Source of the DNA: Micromonospora antibiotica
Lineage (GTDB): Bacteria; Actinomycetota; Actinomycetes; Mycobacteriales; Micromonosporaceae
DNA length: 64,000 bases
Direction of reading: 5' to 3'
Assembly: GCF_017599305.1 (NCBI RefSeq)
Contig: NZ_JAGFWR010000001.1
Coordinates: forward strand, 496,001-560,000
The notes under the pieces are model-generated. The model was not told the DNA's origin and ran no database searches. It worked only from the letters and a program-made list of their open reading frames with translations. Each line of letters begins with the position of its first letter. Within the stretch, counting starts at the first letter, position 1. Below, one piece after another: positions 34,876-43,442 of this stretch. The position numbers were made by a program, and so were the translations under genes.

Positions 34876-35181
34876 TCAGACCTGGACGGTCGGGGGAAGC
34901 GGCTCCGGGGGGAGGCCACCGTCGCCGTCGACCACCTCGTCCGGGGTGCCGTCCTCGTCGATGTCGACCATGGTGATGTCGACCTTGCCGTCGCCGTCGG
35001 TGTCGAACTGGAACAGGTCCGCCCGGCCGTCGCCGTCGGTGTCCACCACCCACACGTCGGTCTTGCCGTCGTTGTTGGTGTCGGCGCGGAGCAGGTCGAC
35101 GCGCTCGTTGCCGCGCGTCTCCACGACCGCCGTGCCGTCGGTGGTGCCGCTGCCGTCCACGGTCTCCGGTGCCTGGCTCAT
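34876..35181 (-). CDS. small cytoplasmic protein with tandem calcium-loop repeats
   Basis: 101 aa from the ATG at 35181. Four consecutive calcium-type loops run through the middle: DTNNDGKTD, DTDGDGRAD, DTDGDGKVD and DIDEDGTPD, spaced about every 12 residues, like thrombospondin type-3 or dockerin loops. There is no signal peptide or membrane segment, which is unusual for these repeats. The ends are acidic or Pro-rich. It could be an intracellular calcium buffer, or an exported protein using an unrecognised route. Function unknown. Confidence 0.75.
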   Translation of the reverse strand: MSQAPETVDGSGTTDGTAVVETRGNERVDLLRADTNNDGKTDVWVVDTDGDGRADLFQFDTDGDGKVDITMVDIDEDGTPDEVVDGDGGLPPEPLPPTVQV

Positions 35182-35350
35182 GTCGACTGGTTCCTTCCCT
35201 TGACGTTGGCCCGTCTGTACCCGGTGCGACGATCCCCCACGCATACCGCCGGGAACGGTGCTGCATAGGGTCGCACCCATGAGCGAGCGAAGCGAGCGGT
35301 CGGGCGTGCCGGAGACCCCGCACGTCACCGTGCGCAGTGAGGGAGCGTCC

Positions 35351-36205
35351 ATGAGTCGTCTTGTCGTCGTCGGGGCCGGCACGATGGGGCTCGGCATCGC
35401 CTACGTGGCGGCCGGCGCGGGCTACGCCGTCGAGTTGGTGGAGGTGGACCGGGGACGGGCCGAGGCTGCCGCCGTCCGCCTCGACGAGCTGTGCGCGCGG
35501 GCGGTGCAGCGGGGCAAGGCCGGTGCCGACGAGGCCGCCGCGCAGCGGGCCCGGATCACCCTGCGGGGCGCGCTCGCCGAGGTCGCCCCGGCACCGGAGG
35601 TGATCGTCGAGGCGGTCCCCGAGCGACCGGAGCTGAAGCGGTCGGTGCTCGCCGAGGCGGAGCGGCTGCGCCCGGCGCTGCTGGGCAGCAACACCTCCAG
35701 CATCCCCATCGGCGAGTTGGCCGGGGGCCTGGCCCGACCGGAGTCCTTCCTCGGGCTGCACTTCTTCAACCCGGTCTGGGCGATGGCCCTGCTGGAGGTG
35801 GTGGTCGGCGCGGCCACCGCGCCGGAGACCACCGCGGCGGCCGTCGCGCTCGCCGGCCGGCTGGGCAAGGACCCCGTCGTGGTACGCGACCTGCCCGGCT
35901 TCGCCACCTCCCGGCTCGGGGTGACCCTCGGCCTGGAGGCGATCCGGATGGTGGCCGACGGGGTGGCCGCACCCGCGGACGTGGACAAGGCGATGGTGCT
36001 CGGCTACCGGCACCCGGTCGGCCCGCTGGAGCTGACCGACCTGGTCGGGCTCGACGTGCGGCTGGACATCGCCCGCACCCTCCAGGCCGCCTACGGTGAC
36101 CGGTTCGCCCCGCCACCGCTGCTGGTCGAGATGGTCGCCGCCGGGAAGCTCGGCAAGAAGTCCGGCCAGGGCTTCTACGCGTGGAAGGACGGTCGCCGGC
36201 AATGA
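35351..36205 (+). CDS. 3-hydroxyacyl-CoA dehydrogenase
   Basis: 284 aa. The NAD-binding fold begins VVVGAGTMGLGIAYVAAGAG; SNTSSIPI and the catalytic His in GLHFFNPV follow. The C-terminal helical domain has the GYRHPVGPLELTDLVGLD signature and ends KSGQGFYAWK, as in 3-hydroxybutyryl-CoA dehydrogenase. The ATG at 35351 has GGGAG six bases upstream; an in-frame ATG at 35279 would add 24 residues (SERSERSG...) and is less likely. It is coupled by ATGA to the enoyl-CoA hydratase, so the two probably run beta-oxidation steps together. Confidence 0.92.
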   Translation: MSRLVVVGAGTMGLGIAYVAAGAGYAVELVEVDRGRAEAAAVRLDELCARAVQRGKAGADEAAAQRARITLRGALAEVAPAPEVIVEAVPERPELKRSVLAEAERLRPALLGSNTSSIPIGELAGGLARPESFLGLHFFNPVWAMALLEVVVGAATAPETTAAAVALAGRLGKDPVVVRDLPGFATSRLGVTLGLEAIRMVADGVAAPADVDKAMVLGYRHPVGPLELTDLVGLDVRLDIARTLQAAYGDRFAPPPLLVEMVAAGKLGKKSGQGFYAWKDGRRQ

Positions 36206-36945
36206 GCGGACTGCGGGTGGAGGAGCTGCCCGACCGGGTGGTGGTGACCCTGGACCGGCCGGAGAAACGCAACGCCATCGACGCCGACCTGATCGGTGCG
36301 CTGCACGACGTCTGCGCCGCGCTGGAGGCCCGGCCGCGGCTGCTGCTGCTCACCGGCGGCACCGACGGGCTCTTCGCCGGCGGGGCCGACATCGGTCAAC
36401 TGCGCGAGCGGGGCCGGCTGGACGCCCTCGCCGCGATCAACTCGGCGGCCTTCGCCCGGCTCCGGGCCCTGCCCATGCCGAGCGTGGCCGCCGTCGACGG
36501 CCCCGCGTTGGGCGGCGGCGCGGAGCTGGCGTACGCCTGCGACCTGCGGGTGTGCACGGCCCGCGCGGTCTTCGGCCAGCCGGAGGTGCGGTTGGGCATC
36601 CTGGCCGGCGCGGGGGCGACCCACCGGTTGCCGGCGCTGGTCGGCGAGGGCCGGGCCAAGGAGCTGCTGTTCACCGGCCGGCGGGTCGACGCCGACGAGG
36701 CGCTGCGGATCGGCCTGGTCAACCGGGTGGTGGCCGGACCGGCGGAGCTGCTGCCCACCGCGCACGGACTGCTCGACGAGATGGCGAAGGGTTCCGCGTT
36801 GGCGTTGCGGCTGACCAAACTGGCGGTGGACGCCCCGCCCGCCGCCCACCCGCAGCTGGACCTGGTCAGCCAGGCGGTGCTCTTCGAAGACGAGGAGAAG
36901 CACCGTCGGATGACGGACTTCCTGGAACGTCGGCGACCCCGCTGA
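36202..36945 (+). CDS. enoyl-CoA hydratase/isomerase
   Basis: 247-aa crotonase-fold enzyme. DRPEKRNAID, the oxyanion Gly in FAGGADIGQL, DGPALGGGAELAYACD and GQPEVRLGILAGAGAT give the family. The first catalytic Glu is probably the E in GGGAEL, and the second the E in GQPE; both are present. The ATG at 36202 overlaps the previous stop. It hydrates 2-enoyl-CoA; chain-length preference is unknown. Closed by a strong terminator. Confidence 0.9.
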   Translation: MSGLRVEELPDRVVVTLDRPEKRNAIDADLIGALHDVCAALEARPRLLLLTGGTDGLFAGGADIGQLRERGRLDALAAINSAAFARLRALPMPSVAAVDGPALGGGAELAYACDLRVCTARAVFGQPEVRLGILAGAGATHRLPALVGEGRAKELLFTGRRVDADEALRIGLVNRVVAGPAELLPTAHGLLDEMAKGSALALRLTKLAVDAPPAAHPQLDLVSQAVLFEDEEKHRRMTDFLERRRPR

Positions 36946-36950
36946 ACGGC

Positions 36951-36986
36951 GGTGGGGGCGGCACCACACCCGGTGCCGCCCCCACC
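36951..36986. terminator. bidirectional terminator
   Basis: GGTGGGGGCGGCACC (36951-36965) and GGTGCCGCCCCCACC (36972-36986), a perfect 15-bp stem with loop ACACCC, between convergent genes. Confidence 0.9.
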
Positions 36987-36995
36987 CACGTCGCG

Positions 36996-38348
36996 TCAGT
37001 GCCGGATCGGTACGCCCGCGTCGGCCAGCGCCTTGATCAGCCCGGCGGACTCACCGAAGCCGATGACCAGCACCGCCTCCGGCTTGTAGTTCTTGATCTC
37101 GCCGGCCAGGCTGCCGAAGTCGACGGGCGGGGCCTTGGCGTCGGCCGGCGGCTCGTAGGTGAACAGCTTCACCCGGTCGGTGCCGAAGCCGGCCCGCTCC
37201 AGCTCGGCGCGGACGGTCTCCTGGAGGCCCTCGCCGTAGGAGTCCTTGCGGGCCACCACCACGATCTTGTGCGGTCCGTCGCGGAGGATCACGTCGGCCA
37301 GGGCCCGGCCCTGGAGGCTGTCCGGCGGGGCGGTCCGGAAGTAGAGGCCCTTGTCGTCGGCCTGGCTCAACCCGGAGTCGGTGTTGGACGGCGAAAAGAG
37401 GATCTTGCCGGCCGCCACCACGTCCGGCAGCACCGCGCTGGAGATGCCGGAGGCGGCGGCCCCGATGATGACCTGGACCTTGTCCTTGACGTGCGAGGCC
37501 ACGGTGGCCTTGGCGACGGCCGGGTTGGTGCCGTCGTCACCGTCGATCCACATCACCGGGTCGCCGAGCACCCCACCGGCGGCGTTGATCTCCTTGAGTG
37601 CCAGCGCCACGCCGGCCGCCAACGGGGGGTTGGCCAGGGCCAGGTCACCGGTCTTGGGCAGCAGGCCACCGAGGATCAGCGGGGAGCCGTCGCTGCTGTC
37701 GTTGCGCCCGCCCCGCTGCTTCTTGGGCTTGGGGGCGGCCTTGGTGCTCACCCCGGACTCGTCCCCCGCACCGACGAACTCGGTCTTCGCGTCGTTGATC
37801 TTCTGGTTGTCGAAGTGCAGGGTCGCGTAGCTGGCGGTGGCCGGCTCCCCGAGGTCGGTGAAGCCGGCGCGGGTCAGCGACGGGCCGCGGTACTCGATGT
37901 CCTGGGCGTCGCGGGCCAGGGACAGGCAGCTCGCCGCGTCGGTGCAGCGCTGACCGTTGGTGGTCACCCCGACGATCTGCTTGGCGATGTCGGCCGGATC
38001 GGTGCTGCCCGCCAACTGGGCGGCCAGCGCACTGATCATGACCGCGTCGTACGACTCCGCCGCGTAGAGGTAGTCGGTCAACTTCGGGTCGATGGAACGT
38101 AGCCGCTGCTTGAAGTCGTCGGTGAGCGGCGTGAGCGGGGTGGTGCCCTTCATGCCGTCGACGAGATCCGCCCGGTCCTTCAGCTCGGCGGCGAAGGAGT
38201 TGAGCATGTTGCCGTCGGTGCCGTACAGGCGTACCTGCGGGGCAGCCGTCTCCTCGGGCTTGTCGGTCGTCCCGCAGGCGCTGGTGACGAGCAGGAACGA
38301 CGCGCAGGCCGCCAGGATGGCCGCGCGCGGGCCGCGTGTAACGAGCAT
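36996..38348 (-). CDS. solute-binding lipoprotein of the branched-chain amino-acid type with permuted halves
   Basis: 450 aa; ATG at 38348 with GGAGGAAGG upstream. The lipobox LLVTSAC gives C25. Residues 37-185 (VRLYGTDGNMLNSF, YLYAAESYDAVMISALAA, a CTDAASC loop, ASYATLHFD) match what is normally the C-terminal part of a LivJ/amide-type binding protein. After a basic, Ser-rich linker (200-222), residues 224-450 start with LILGGLLPKTGDLALANPPLAAGVALALKEINAAGG, the normal N-terminus, and stop at LADAGVPIRH, exactly where the first part would normally continue. The fold looks circularly permuted. No permease genes are adjacent; the ligand is unknown. Confidence 0.8.
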   Translation of the reverse strand: MLVTRGPRAAILAACASFLLVTSACGTTDKPEETAAPQVRLYGTDGNMLNSFAAELKDRADLVDGMKGTTPLTPLTDDFKQRLRSIDPKLTDYLYAAESYDAVMISALAAQLAGSTDPADIAKQIVGVTTNGQRCTDAASCLSLARDAQDIEYRGPSLTRAGFTDLGEPATASYATLHFDNQKINDAKTEFVGAGDESGVSTKAAPKPKKQRGGRNDSSDGSPLILGGLLPKTGDLALANPPLAAGVALALKEINAAGGVLGDPVMWIDGDDGTNPAVAKATVASHVKDKVQVIIGAAASGISSAVLPDVVAAGKILFSPSNTDSGLSQADDKGLYFRTAPPDSLQGRALADVILRDGPHKIVVVARKDSYGEGLQETVRAELERAGFGTDRVKLFTYEPPADAKAPPVDFGSLAGEIKNYKPEAVLVIGFGESAGLIKALADAGVPIRH

Positions 38349-38531
38349 GGTCGTCCTTCCTCCGGCGCAGGTCCGGTGGGCACCATAGCGTGCCGACGAC
38401 AACCGTGGGACCAGGGAGGCCGCCCTGGTCGCCGGCCCGACAGCGGACCGTACGCTCTGTCACGTCGGCTCAGCGGGTGGTCACCATCTCGGCGCTGTCT
38501 TCGCTTGACCTGGCGTCCTACTGTGCCGCAG

Positions 38532-38921
38532 GTGACCGACGTACCGGATCAGACGCTGGCCGACGCTACCGCCGTGCTCCATTCGGCGCTGACCGGGGAC
38601 GGCGCCGCGGTGGCCGGCACCTTCGACGCCGTGGTGGACCGGTCCGGCCTCGCCGGTGCCTACACGGTCGCCTGGACGCTGGCCGCCACCATGGTCGGCG
38701 ACCCGCCACCGCCGGGCACCTGCGCGTTGGACTTCCCGGGCATCGACGACGCGGGGTACGACACCCGCTGGGTGGCCCGCTTCGTCAGCGCGTACGCCAA
38801 CCACGACGCCGACACCGGTGAGGCGCTGTTCGGGGCGGCGGTCGCCGACGGGCAGCTGCCGGACTGCCTGCTCACCCTCGCCGGTTCGACCGTGGCGACC
38901 CTGCGCAGTCGGGCCGGTTGA
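38532..38921 (+). CDS. hypothetical protein
   Basis: 129 aa from the GTG at 38532 (an in-frame GTG at 38523 adds three residues; neither has a clear ribosome site, so leaderless translation is possible). It is a compact alpha-helical, acidic protein (ATAVLHSALTGDGAAVAGTFDAVVDRSGLAG, then WVARFVSAYANHD). No membrane segment or known motif. The residue pattern and codon use look coding. Confidence 0.6.
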   Translation: MTDVPDQTLADATAVLHSALTGDGAAVAGTFDAVVDRSGLAGAYTVAWTLAATMVGDPPPPGTCALDFPGIDDAGYDTRWVARFVSAYANHDADTGEALFGAAVADGQLPDCLLTLAGSTVATLRSRAG

Positions 38922-38957
38922 CGGCGCGACGCCCGTGCGGACGCCGCGCCGGCCGGC

Positions 38958-39371
38958 TCAGTACGCGTGGTACGCCACCAGCGGCTCGTACTCGTAGCGC
39001 AGGTTGGTGAAGCGGACCTTGAAGTTCGCGCCGTCGCGCACGTTGGTGGCGACGGTGATCCAGTCGGACTTCGCCGGCAGGTAGGTCAGGTAGTTGCACT
39101 TGTTGGTCTTGTCGATGAAGACCACACACGCCTCGGTGCCGAACTCGCTGCTGTTCTTGACGTTGACGTCCTTGCACCTGGTGCTCGCCTTGTACGGCCC
39201 GGCGTCCCCGCCCCACCCGCCGACCTGGAAGTACGACCGGACCGCCCCGCCATAGCAGGTGGCGGCCGACGCGGAGAGGTTCGCCTCCGGGGCGGCCTGG
39301 GCGGGTGTGCCGAACCAGAGCAGGGGCAGGGTGGCGGTGAGCGCGGTCAGGCGGGCGGTCCGGGATGCCAT
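38958..39371 (-). CDS. small secreted protein
   Basis: 137 aa; the ATG at 39371 follows GGAGG. A Sec signal occupies residues 1-26 (LPLLWFGTPAQAAP). The mature part is about 110 residues with four Cys, probably two disulfides, and a beta-strand pattern (SYFQVGGWGGDAG, ACVVFIDKTNKCNYLTYLP, KVRFTNLRYEYEP). No lipobox and no catalytic motif. Likely an extracellular structural or binding protein. Confidence 0.7.
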   Translation of the reverse strand: MASRTARLTALTATLPLLWFGTPAQAAPEANLSASAATCYGGAVRSYFQVGGWGGDAGPYKASTRCKDVNVKNSSEFGTEACVVFIDKTNKCNYLTYLPAKSDWITVATNVRDGANFKVRFTNLRYEYEPLVAYHAY

Positions 39372-39498
39372 GGTGGTGCCTCCAGGGAAGAGGGGCGGAC
39401 CCTGCGTCGTGCACAGGGTGCGGTGAGTGGCGATGATATCTGTCGATCTCTGATCCCGCTGTGACACAACCGTGAACCTTTTGTGGTACCTGTGACCC

Positions 39499-40215
39499 AT
39501 GTCCGAGGCGATGCTCAGCAAGGTGCGGAAGCTGTTGGCCCAGGCAGAGGACGCCGCCTGCACCCCCGCCGAAGCGGCCGCCTTCACCGCCAAGGCCACC
39601 GAACTGATCGCCCGCTACGGCGTCGACCGCGCCCTGCTGGCCGCCCGCGACCCCACCACCGACCCGGTCGGCGACCGGCTGGTCGACGTCGTCGCCCCGT
39701 ACGCCCGGGACAAGGCCGGGCTGCTCGCGGCGGTGGCCGACCCGCTGCGCTGCCGCTGCATACGCCGACCCGCCGGCACCGGCTTCGCGCTGCACCTGTT
39801 CGGCTTCGCCAGCGACCTGGAACGGGTCGACCTGCTCTTCACCTCGCTGCTGGTGCAGGCCGCGCACGGCCTCGCCGGTACCGTGGTCCCACCCGGCGAA
39901 CACCCGGCGGCGTTCCGGCGCTCCTGGCTGGCCGGCTTCGCCCGGGTGATCGCCGAACGGCTCCGGGCCGCCGAGGCGGGCGCGGTGGCGCAAGACGGCA
40001 CCCCGTCGGTCGCACTGGTGCTGGCCGACCGTTCCGACCGGGTGGCCCGCCGGGTCACCGAGGTCTATCCCCGGCTGCGGACCGCGCCCACCCGCCGGCT
40101 CGCCGGCTCCGGGTTCGGCGCGGGGGAGGCGGCCGGCCAACGGGCCGACCTCGGGGGGCCCGACGCGGTGCACGCCCCGACCACCCCACCCCACCCCGGA
40201 CTCCCCGGACGGTGA
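39499..40215 (+). CDS. DUF2786 protein
   Basis: 238 aa starting MSEAMLSKVRKLLAQAED. The DUF2786 region (residues 4-45) contains the conserved LLAQAEDAACTPAEAAAFTAKATELIARYG helix pair. The middle has LHLFGFASDLERVDLLFTSLLVQAAHG, and the C-terminal 40 residues are Pro/Gly-rich. The family is common in actinobacteria and phages with no known role. ATG with only a weak site. Confidence 0.75.
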   Translation: MSEAMLSKVRKLLAQAEDAACTPAEAAAFTAKATELIARYGVDRALLAARDPTTDPVGDRLVDVVAPYARDKAGLLAAVADPLRCRCIRRPAGTGFALHLFGFASDLERVDLLFTSLLVQAAHGLAGTVVPPGEHPAAFRRSWLAGFARVIAERLRAAEAGAVAQDGTPSVALVLADRSDRVARRVTEVYPRLRTAPTRRLAGSGFGAGEAAGQRADLGGPDAVHAPTTPPHPGLPGR

Positions 40216-40227
40216 ACACCGGTGGGG

Positions 40228-40752
40228 TCAGTGCGGGCCCGGGGCGGCGCCGGTGAGGGTGGCGAGGTAGCGGCCGAGCAACTCGTGCCAGCCGGCCGTC
40301 AACGCCGCACGGTAGCCCTCGGCGGCCTCACCGTGCCGGTCGAAGTGCCGGTGCTCCAGCTCGATGCGGGTGCGCCCCGACTCGTCCGGCAGGAACAGCA
40401 CCTCCACCTCGCTGGCGCGCGCCGGGTCGGGCACCGGGAGCCGGTCGGGGCCGAGTTGCCAGGTGAAGACGAGCCGCCGTGGCGGGTCCCAGGTGAGCAC
40501 CCGGCCCCAGTCGCCCCGGAAGCCGTACGGGCCGATCTCGTAGAGCATGCCGCCGGCCCGGGGCTCCATCCCCAGCTCGGCGAGCGCCGCCGGGCCGGAC
40601 CAGGTGTACTCCCGGACCCACCAGTCGGCCAGTGAGCCGGTGAAGACCGCGAAGGCCTGCTCGGCGGTGGCGGGGACGAGGAGCGTGGAGCGCAACGAAT
40701 ACCGGTCGACGTCCTGATGGACGCCCTCCGGATTCGCCTTCTCCTGCCCCAT
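40228..40752 (-). CDS. SRPBCC/AHSA1-like protein
   Basis: 174 aa from the ATG at 40752. The START-like helix-grip fold is indicated by LRSTLLVPATAEQAFAVFTGSLADWW, a beta-rich middle (GRVLTWDPPRRLVFTWQLG, RTIELEHRHFDRHG-type strand) and a long C-terminal helix (AALTAGWHELLGRYLATL). This family (activator of Hsp90 ATPase homologue 1-like) binds small hydrophobic ligands or lipids in a central cavity. Ligand unknown. No ribosome site is evident. Confidence 0.75.
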   Translation of the reverse strand: MGQEKANPEGVHQDVDRYSLRSTLLVPATAEQAFAVFTGSLADWWVREYTWSGPAALAELGMEPRAGGMLYEIGPYGFRGDWGRVLTWDPPRRLVFTWQLGPDRLPVPDPARASEVEVLFLPDESGRTRIELEHRHFDRHGEAAEGYRAALTAGWHELLGRYLATLTGAAPGPH

Positions 40753-41093
40753 AGGCCCGGACCATACCGGCTGATGAGGCGCTCTGCAGCCTCGCGTACT
40801 GGCCCCTTCCGGACAATGGACATGGACCGGGCGCGGTTGGGCATCACCGGGCGGGAACGGGCTCGGGTGACGGCCACCGTGCAGCCGCGAAGCGGACGGC
40901 CCGCGACTGCGCGACAGGGACACCGTGCCCGGCGGCTACCGGGGCGCGGTGGTCGCGGGGGGAGGTCTCGATCGGCACAGGGCCAGATCGCGGGTGCAGC
41001 TACCCGGGGTCGGGGCGGCGGTGGGCTGCCGGTGGGCATTCCGGCCGGAACGGGGGCAGGCCGGGTGGGCGCCGCGTCTGGGCCGGATACACG
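40753..41093. other. intergenic region before the tRNA genes
   Basis: 340 bases in which I see no gene, promoter or repeat that I would defend. Weak open frames have no ribosome site or family resemblance. Confidence 0.5.
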
Positions 41094-41124
41094 AAAACGG
41101 TGACCGCGTTTCCGCAGGTCACCG
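41094..41124 (-). terminator. terminator of the tRNA cluster
   Basis: CGGTGACC (41098-41105) and GGTCACCG (41117-41124), with extra GCG/CGC pairs inside. On the minus strand the hairpin is followed by TTTT (41097-41094), a short U-tract. Confidence 0.8.
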
Positions 41125-41151
41125 CTCTCTGTAGCCCGGCGAAAGGCTATG

Positions 41152-41225
41152 TGGCCAGGGGCGGGGTCGAACCGCCGACCTTCCGATTTTCAGTCGGACG
41201 CTCGTACCAACTGAGCTACCTGGCC
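41152..41225 (-). tRNA. tRNA-Phe (GAA)
   Basis: GGCCAGG/CCTGGCC acceptor stem, anticodon loop CTGAAAA with GAA at 41191-41189, TPsiC arm GTTCGA. No CCA is encoded. Last of three tRNA genes on the minus strand. Confidence 0.95.
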
Positions 41226-41330
41226 TGGTGCTTCGGGACATGTTACCCGGAGGGCGGGTTCTCCGCCGACAGGGTGACACGTCCCGATACGCAGAACGCC
41301 GCGCAATGGTGCACGCGGCGTCGGCGCTGG

Positions 41331-41404
41331 CGGTCCTGACGGGACTTGAACCCGCGACCTCCGCCTTGACAGGGCGGCGAGCACTCCAACTGCTCCACAG
41401 GACC
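41331..41404 (-). tRNA. tRNA-Asp (GTC)
   Basis: GGTCCTG/CAGGACC acceptor stem, anticodon loop CTGTCAA (GTC), TPsiC GTTCAAGTC and discriminator G. Middle gene of the cluster. Confidence 0.95.
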
Positions 41405-41435
41405 TAGCTTTGTTGCCTCCGGCTGGGCCGGATCG

Positions 41436-41508
41436 TGCCCCCAACGGGATTCGAACCCGTGCTACCGCCTTGAAAGGGCGGCGTCCTGGGCCGCTAGACG
41501 ATGAGGGC
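41436..41508 (-). tRNA. tRNA-Glu (TTC)
   Basis: GCCCTCA/TGGGGGC acceptor stem with one G-T pair, anticodon loop CTTTCAA (TTC), TPsiC GTTCGAATC and discriminator A. First gene of the cluster. Confidence 0.95.
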
Positions 41509-41651
41509 GGCCCCGCCATCATTGCACACTCGCAACTTCAAGCGGACTTGCTCCCATCCGGCCCCGCCGGAGGCATGAGAAGCATATGCCATGCCCCGGC
41601 GGTCGACCAAACCGGTATGCCCGCCGGGGTGCGGCCCGGCAAAGTAGCAGG

Positions 41652-42440
41652 TCAGCGAGGTGGTGCGATGCCGAAACGGCGCTTGAGGTCGCCGATGACC
41701 TGCGGCACGGCGCCCAGGGTGCGGCTCCGGTCACCCCCGCCGTCGTGCATCAGCACCACCGCACCGGGGCGGGAGGCGCTCCTGATCCGCCCGGAGATCA
41801 CCCCGGAAGTGGGCTTCGCCCAGTCCTGGGGGTCGACGGTCCAGTGCAGCGACCGCATGCCGAGTTCCTTGGCGACCTGCACCACCTCGGGCGTCCACCG
41901 GCCACCGGGCTGCCGGTAGAACGGCACCTTCGCGCCCGGAACGGCCTTGGTGATGGCCTGGTTGGTGCGCACCAGGTCGGCCCGGATGTCGGCGACCGGC
42001 CGGCGACCCAGGTCGACGTCGTGGTGCCAGCTGTGGTTGCAGAGCTGGTGCCCCTCGCGGACGATCCGGGCCACCAGCTCCGGGTGCTTGCGGACCTGGG
42101 TGCCGACCACGCAGAACGTCGCCTTGACCTTCGCCGCCCGGAGCTGGTTGAGCACCTTCGGCGTCCAGGTCGGGTCGGGTCCGTCGTCGAAGGTCAGCGC
42201 CACCGCGCGTACCCCGGTCGCCTTACGCAATCCGGCGGGCAGCGTCTTGGGCTTGGGCCGCAGCCGGGGCTTCGGCTTCTTGGTCGGCGGCGGCGTCGGC
42301 ACCGGGGTCTGGGCCGGCTCGGGTGCGGAGGTCGTCGGGGCGGGCGCGGCGGCCGGCCGGACGTGCCGGGGCTTGTCTCCACAGCCGGCGACCAGCAGGA
42401 GCAGACCCAGGACAACCGCCAGGACGGGGCGTGAACGCAT
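41652..42440 (-). CDS. polysaccharide deacetylase lipoprotein (NodB domain)
   Basis: 262 aa. The ATG at 42440 follows GGAG by five bases. The lipobox LLVAGC makes C22 the lipidated residue; a Pro/Lys/Ala-rich spacer spans 25-75. The NodB domain has motif 1 TFDDGPD, motif 2 HSWHHDVDL, motif 3 RQPGGRW and later DPQDW and VLMHDGG. It should remove N-acetyl groups from peptidoglycan or chitin-like polymers outside the cell, using a divalent metal. The substrate is not clear from sequence. Confidence 0.9.
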   Translation of the reverse strand: MRSRPVLAVVLGLLLLVAGCGDKPRHVRPAAAPAPTTSAPEPAQTPVPTPPPTKKPKPRLRPKPKTLPAGLRKATGVRAVALTFDDGPDPTWTPKVLNQLRAAKVKATFCVVGTQVRKHPELVARIVREGHQLCNHSWHHDVDLGRRPVADIRADLVRTNQAITKAVPGAKVPFYRQPGGRWTPEVVQVAKELGMRSLHWTVDPQDWAKPTSGVISGRIRSASRPGAVVLMHDGGGDRSRTLGAVPQVIGDLKRRFGIAPPR

Positions 42441-42503
42441 CGTCACTCCGAGGGATGGGGGTACGCGGACGGCCCCGACGGTAGTTCACGAAAGCGAAAT
42501 ATG

Positions 42504-43442
42504 TCAGGCCAGGTCGGTCCCGGTGGACTGGTCCAACGAATCCCGGACGGCCAGCGCGAGCGACACCGCCTCGGCCAGGTCGACCGGTCGGACCACTCCG
42601 GCGGGCAGGGTGTCGGCCCGCCAGCCCGGCCCGGCGGCGAGCACCAGCAGCGGTCGGCGGGGCACCGCGAGCAGGGCGGAGAGCTGCCCCGGATCGGCGG
42701 TGGGGCGGGTGTGCGACCAGACCACCACGGCCGCCGGCCCGGTCCGGTTGACCGCCTCGACCAGCGCGGCCACCGGCACCCGGGCGCCGAGCATCCGGTA
42801 CGCCACCCCCGCCTCGGCCAGCGCCGCGGCGAGCGCCTCCAGGGGCAGGGTGTGCTGCTCCTCGTCGGCGCAGGACAGCAGGATGCGGGCCGGCCCGGTG
42901 GCCCGGCCGGAGCGGGCGACGGCGGCGAACGCCTCGGAGACGCACCGGGACATCAGGTGCTCCACGTCGATCAGGCCGGCGGTGGCCACGAACCGCTCAC
43001 CGATGCCGGCCAGCACCGGCCGGAGCAGCCCCTCCCAGGTGGCGATCACCCCGTCGGTGGCCAGCGCCTGGGAGATGGTGTCGCCGATCGCCGCCGCGTC
43101 CAGTCGCATCGCGGCGCGGGCCAGCCCCCGGGCCGCCGGTCCCGCCCGGCCGACGGGGATGGCCTGTCCGCCGCCGTCCCGGCTGGCCCCGGCCGGCAGG
43201 CGTACCGCGGTGCCGGGGCTCTGCTTCGCCCAGCGGGCCGCCTCCGCCGGGCTGACCCCCTCGGCGGTGAGCTTCCGCATGATCTCCAGGCGGGCCAGGT
43301 CGGCCGGGGTGTAGCGCCGGTGGTGACCGGGGACGTGCTCGCTCGGGCCGAGGCCGTAGCGCTGGTGCCAGGTACGCAGGGTGGTGACCGCCACGCCGAG
43401 CCGGCGTGCCACGGCCCCCGCGCTCAGCGGCTCAGCGACCAC
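42504..43442 (-). CDS. MerR-family regulator with B12-binding-type C-terminal domain (LitR/CarH-like)
   Basis: 312 aa from the GTG at 43442, overlapping the end of idi by 11 bases. The MerR helix-turn-helix is LSAGAVARRLGVAVTTLRTWHQRYG with the wing GHHRRYTPADL. After a linker comes a four-helix cap (ATWEGLLRPVLAGIGERFVAT, VEHLMSR) and a Rossmann-type B12 domain (DEEQHTLPLEALAAAL). Compared with CarH, the Glu-His pair of the cap is present (VEH), the Trp is Phe, and DxHxxG has lost its Gly; the lower-ligand His is retained. It is likely the light- or B12-responsive repressor of this carotenoid cluster. Confidence 0.85.
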   Translation of the reverse strand: MVAEPLSAGAVARRLGVAVTTLRTWHQRYGLGPSEHVPGHHRRYTPADLARLEIMRKLTAEGVSPAEAARWAKQSPGTAVRLPAGASRDGGGQAIPVGRAGPAARGLARAAMRLDAAAIGDTISQALATDGVIATWEGLLRPVLAGIGERFVATAGLIDVEHLMSRCVSEAFAAVARSGRATGPARILLSCADEEQHTLPLEALAAALAEAGVAYRMLGARVPVAALVEAVNRTGPAAVVVWSHTRPTADPGQLSALLAVPRRPLLVLAAGPGWRADTLPAGVVRPVDLAEAVSLALAVRDSLDQSTGTDLA

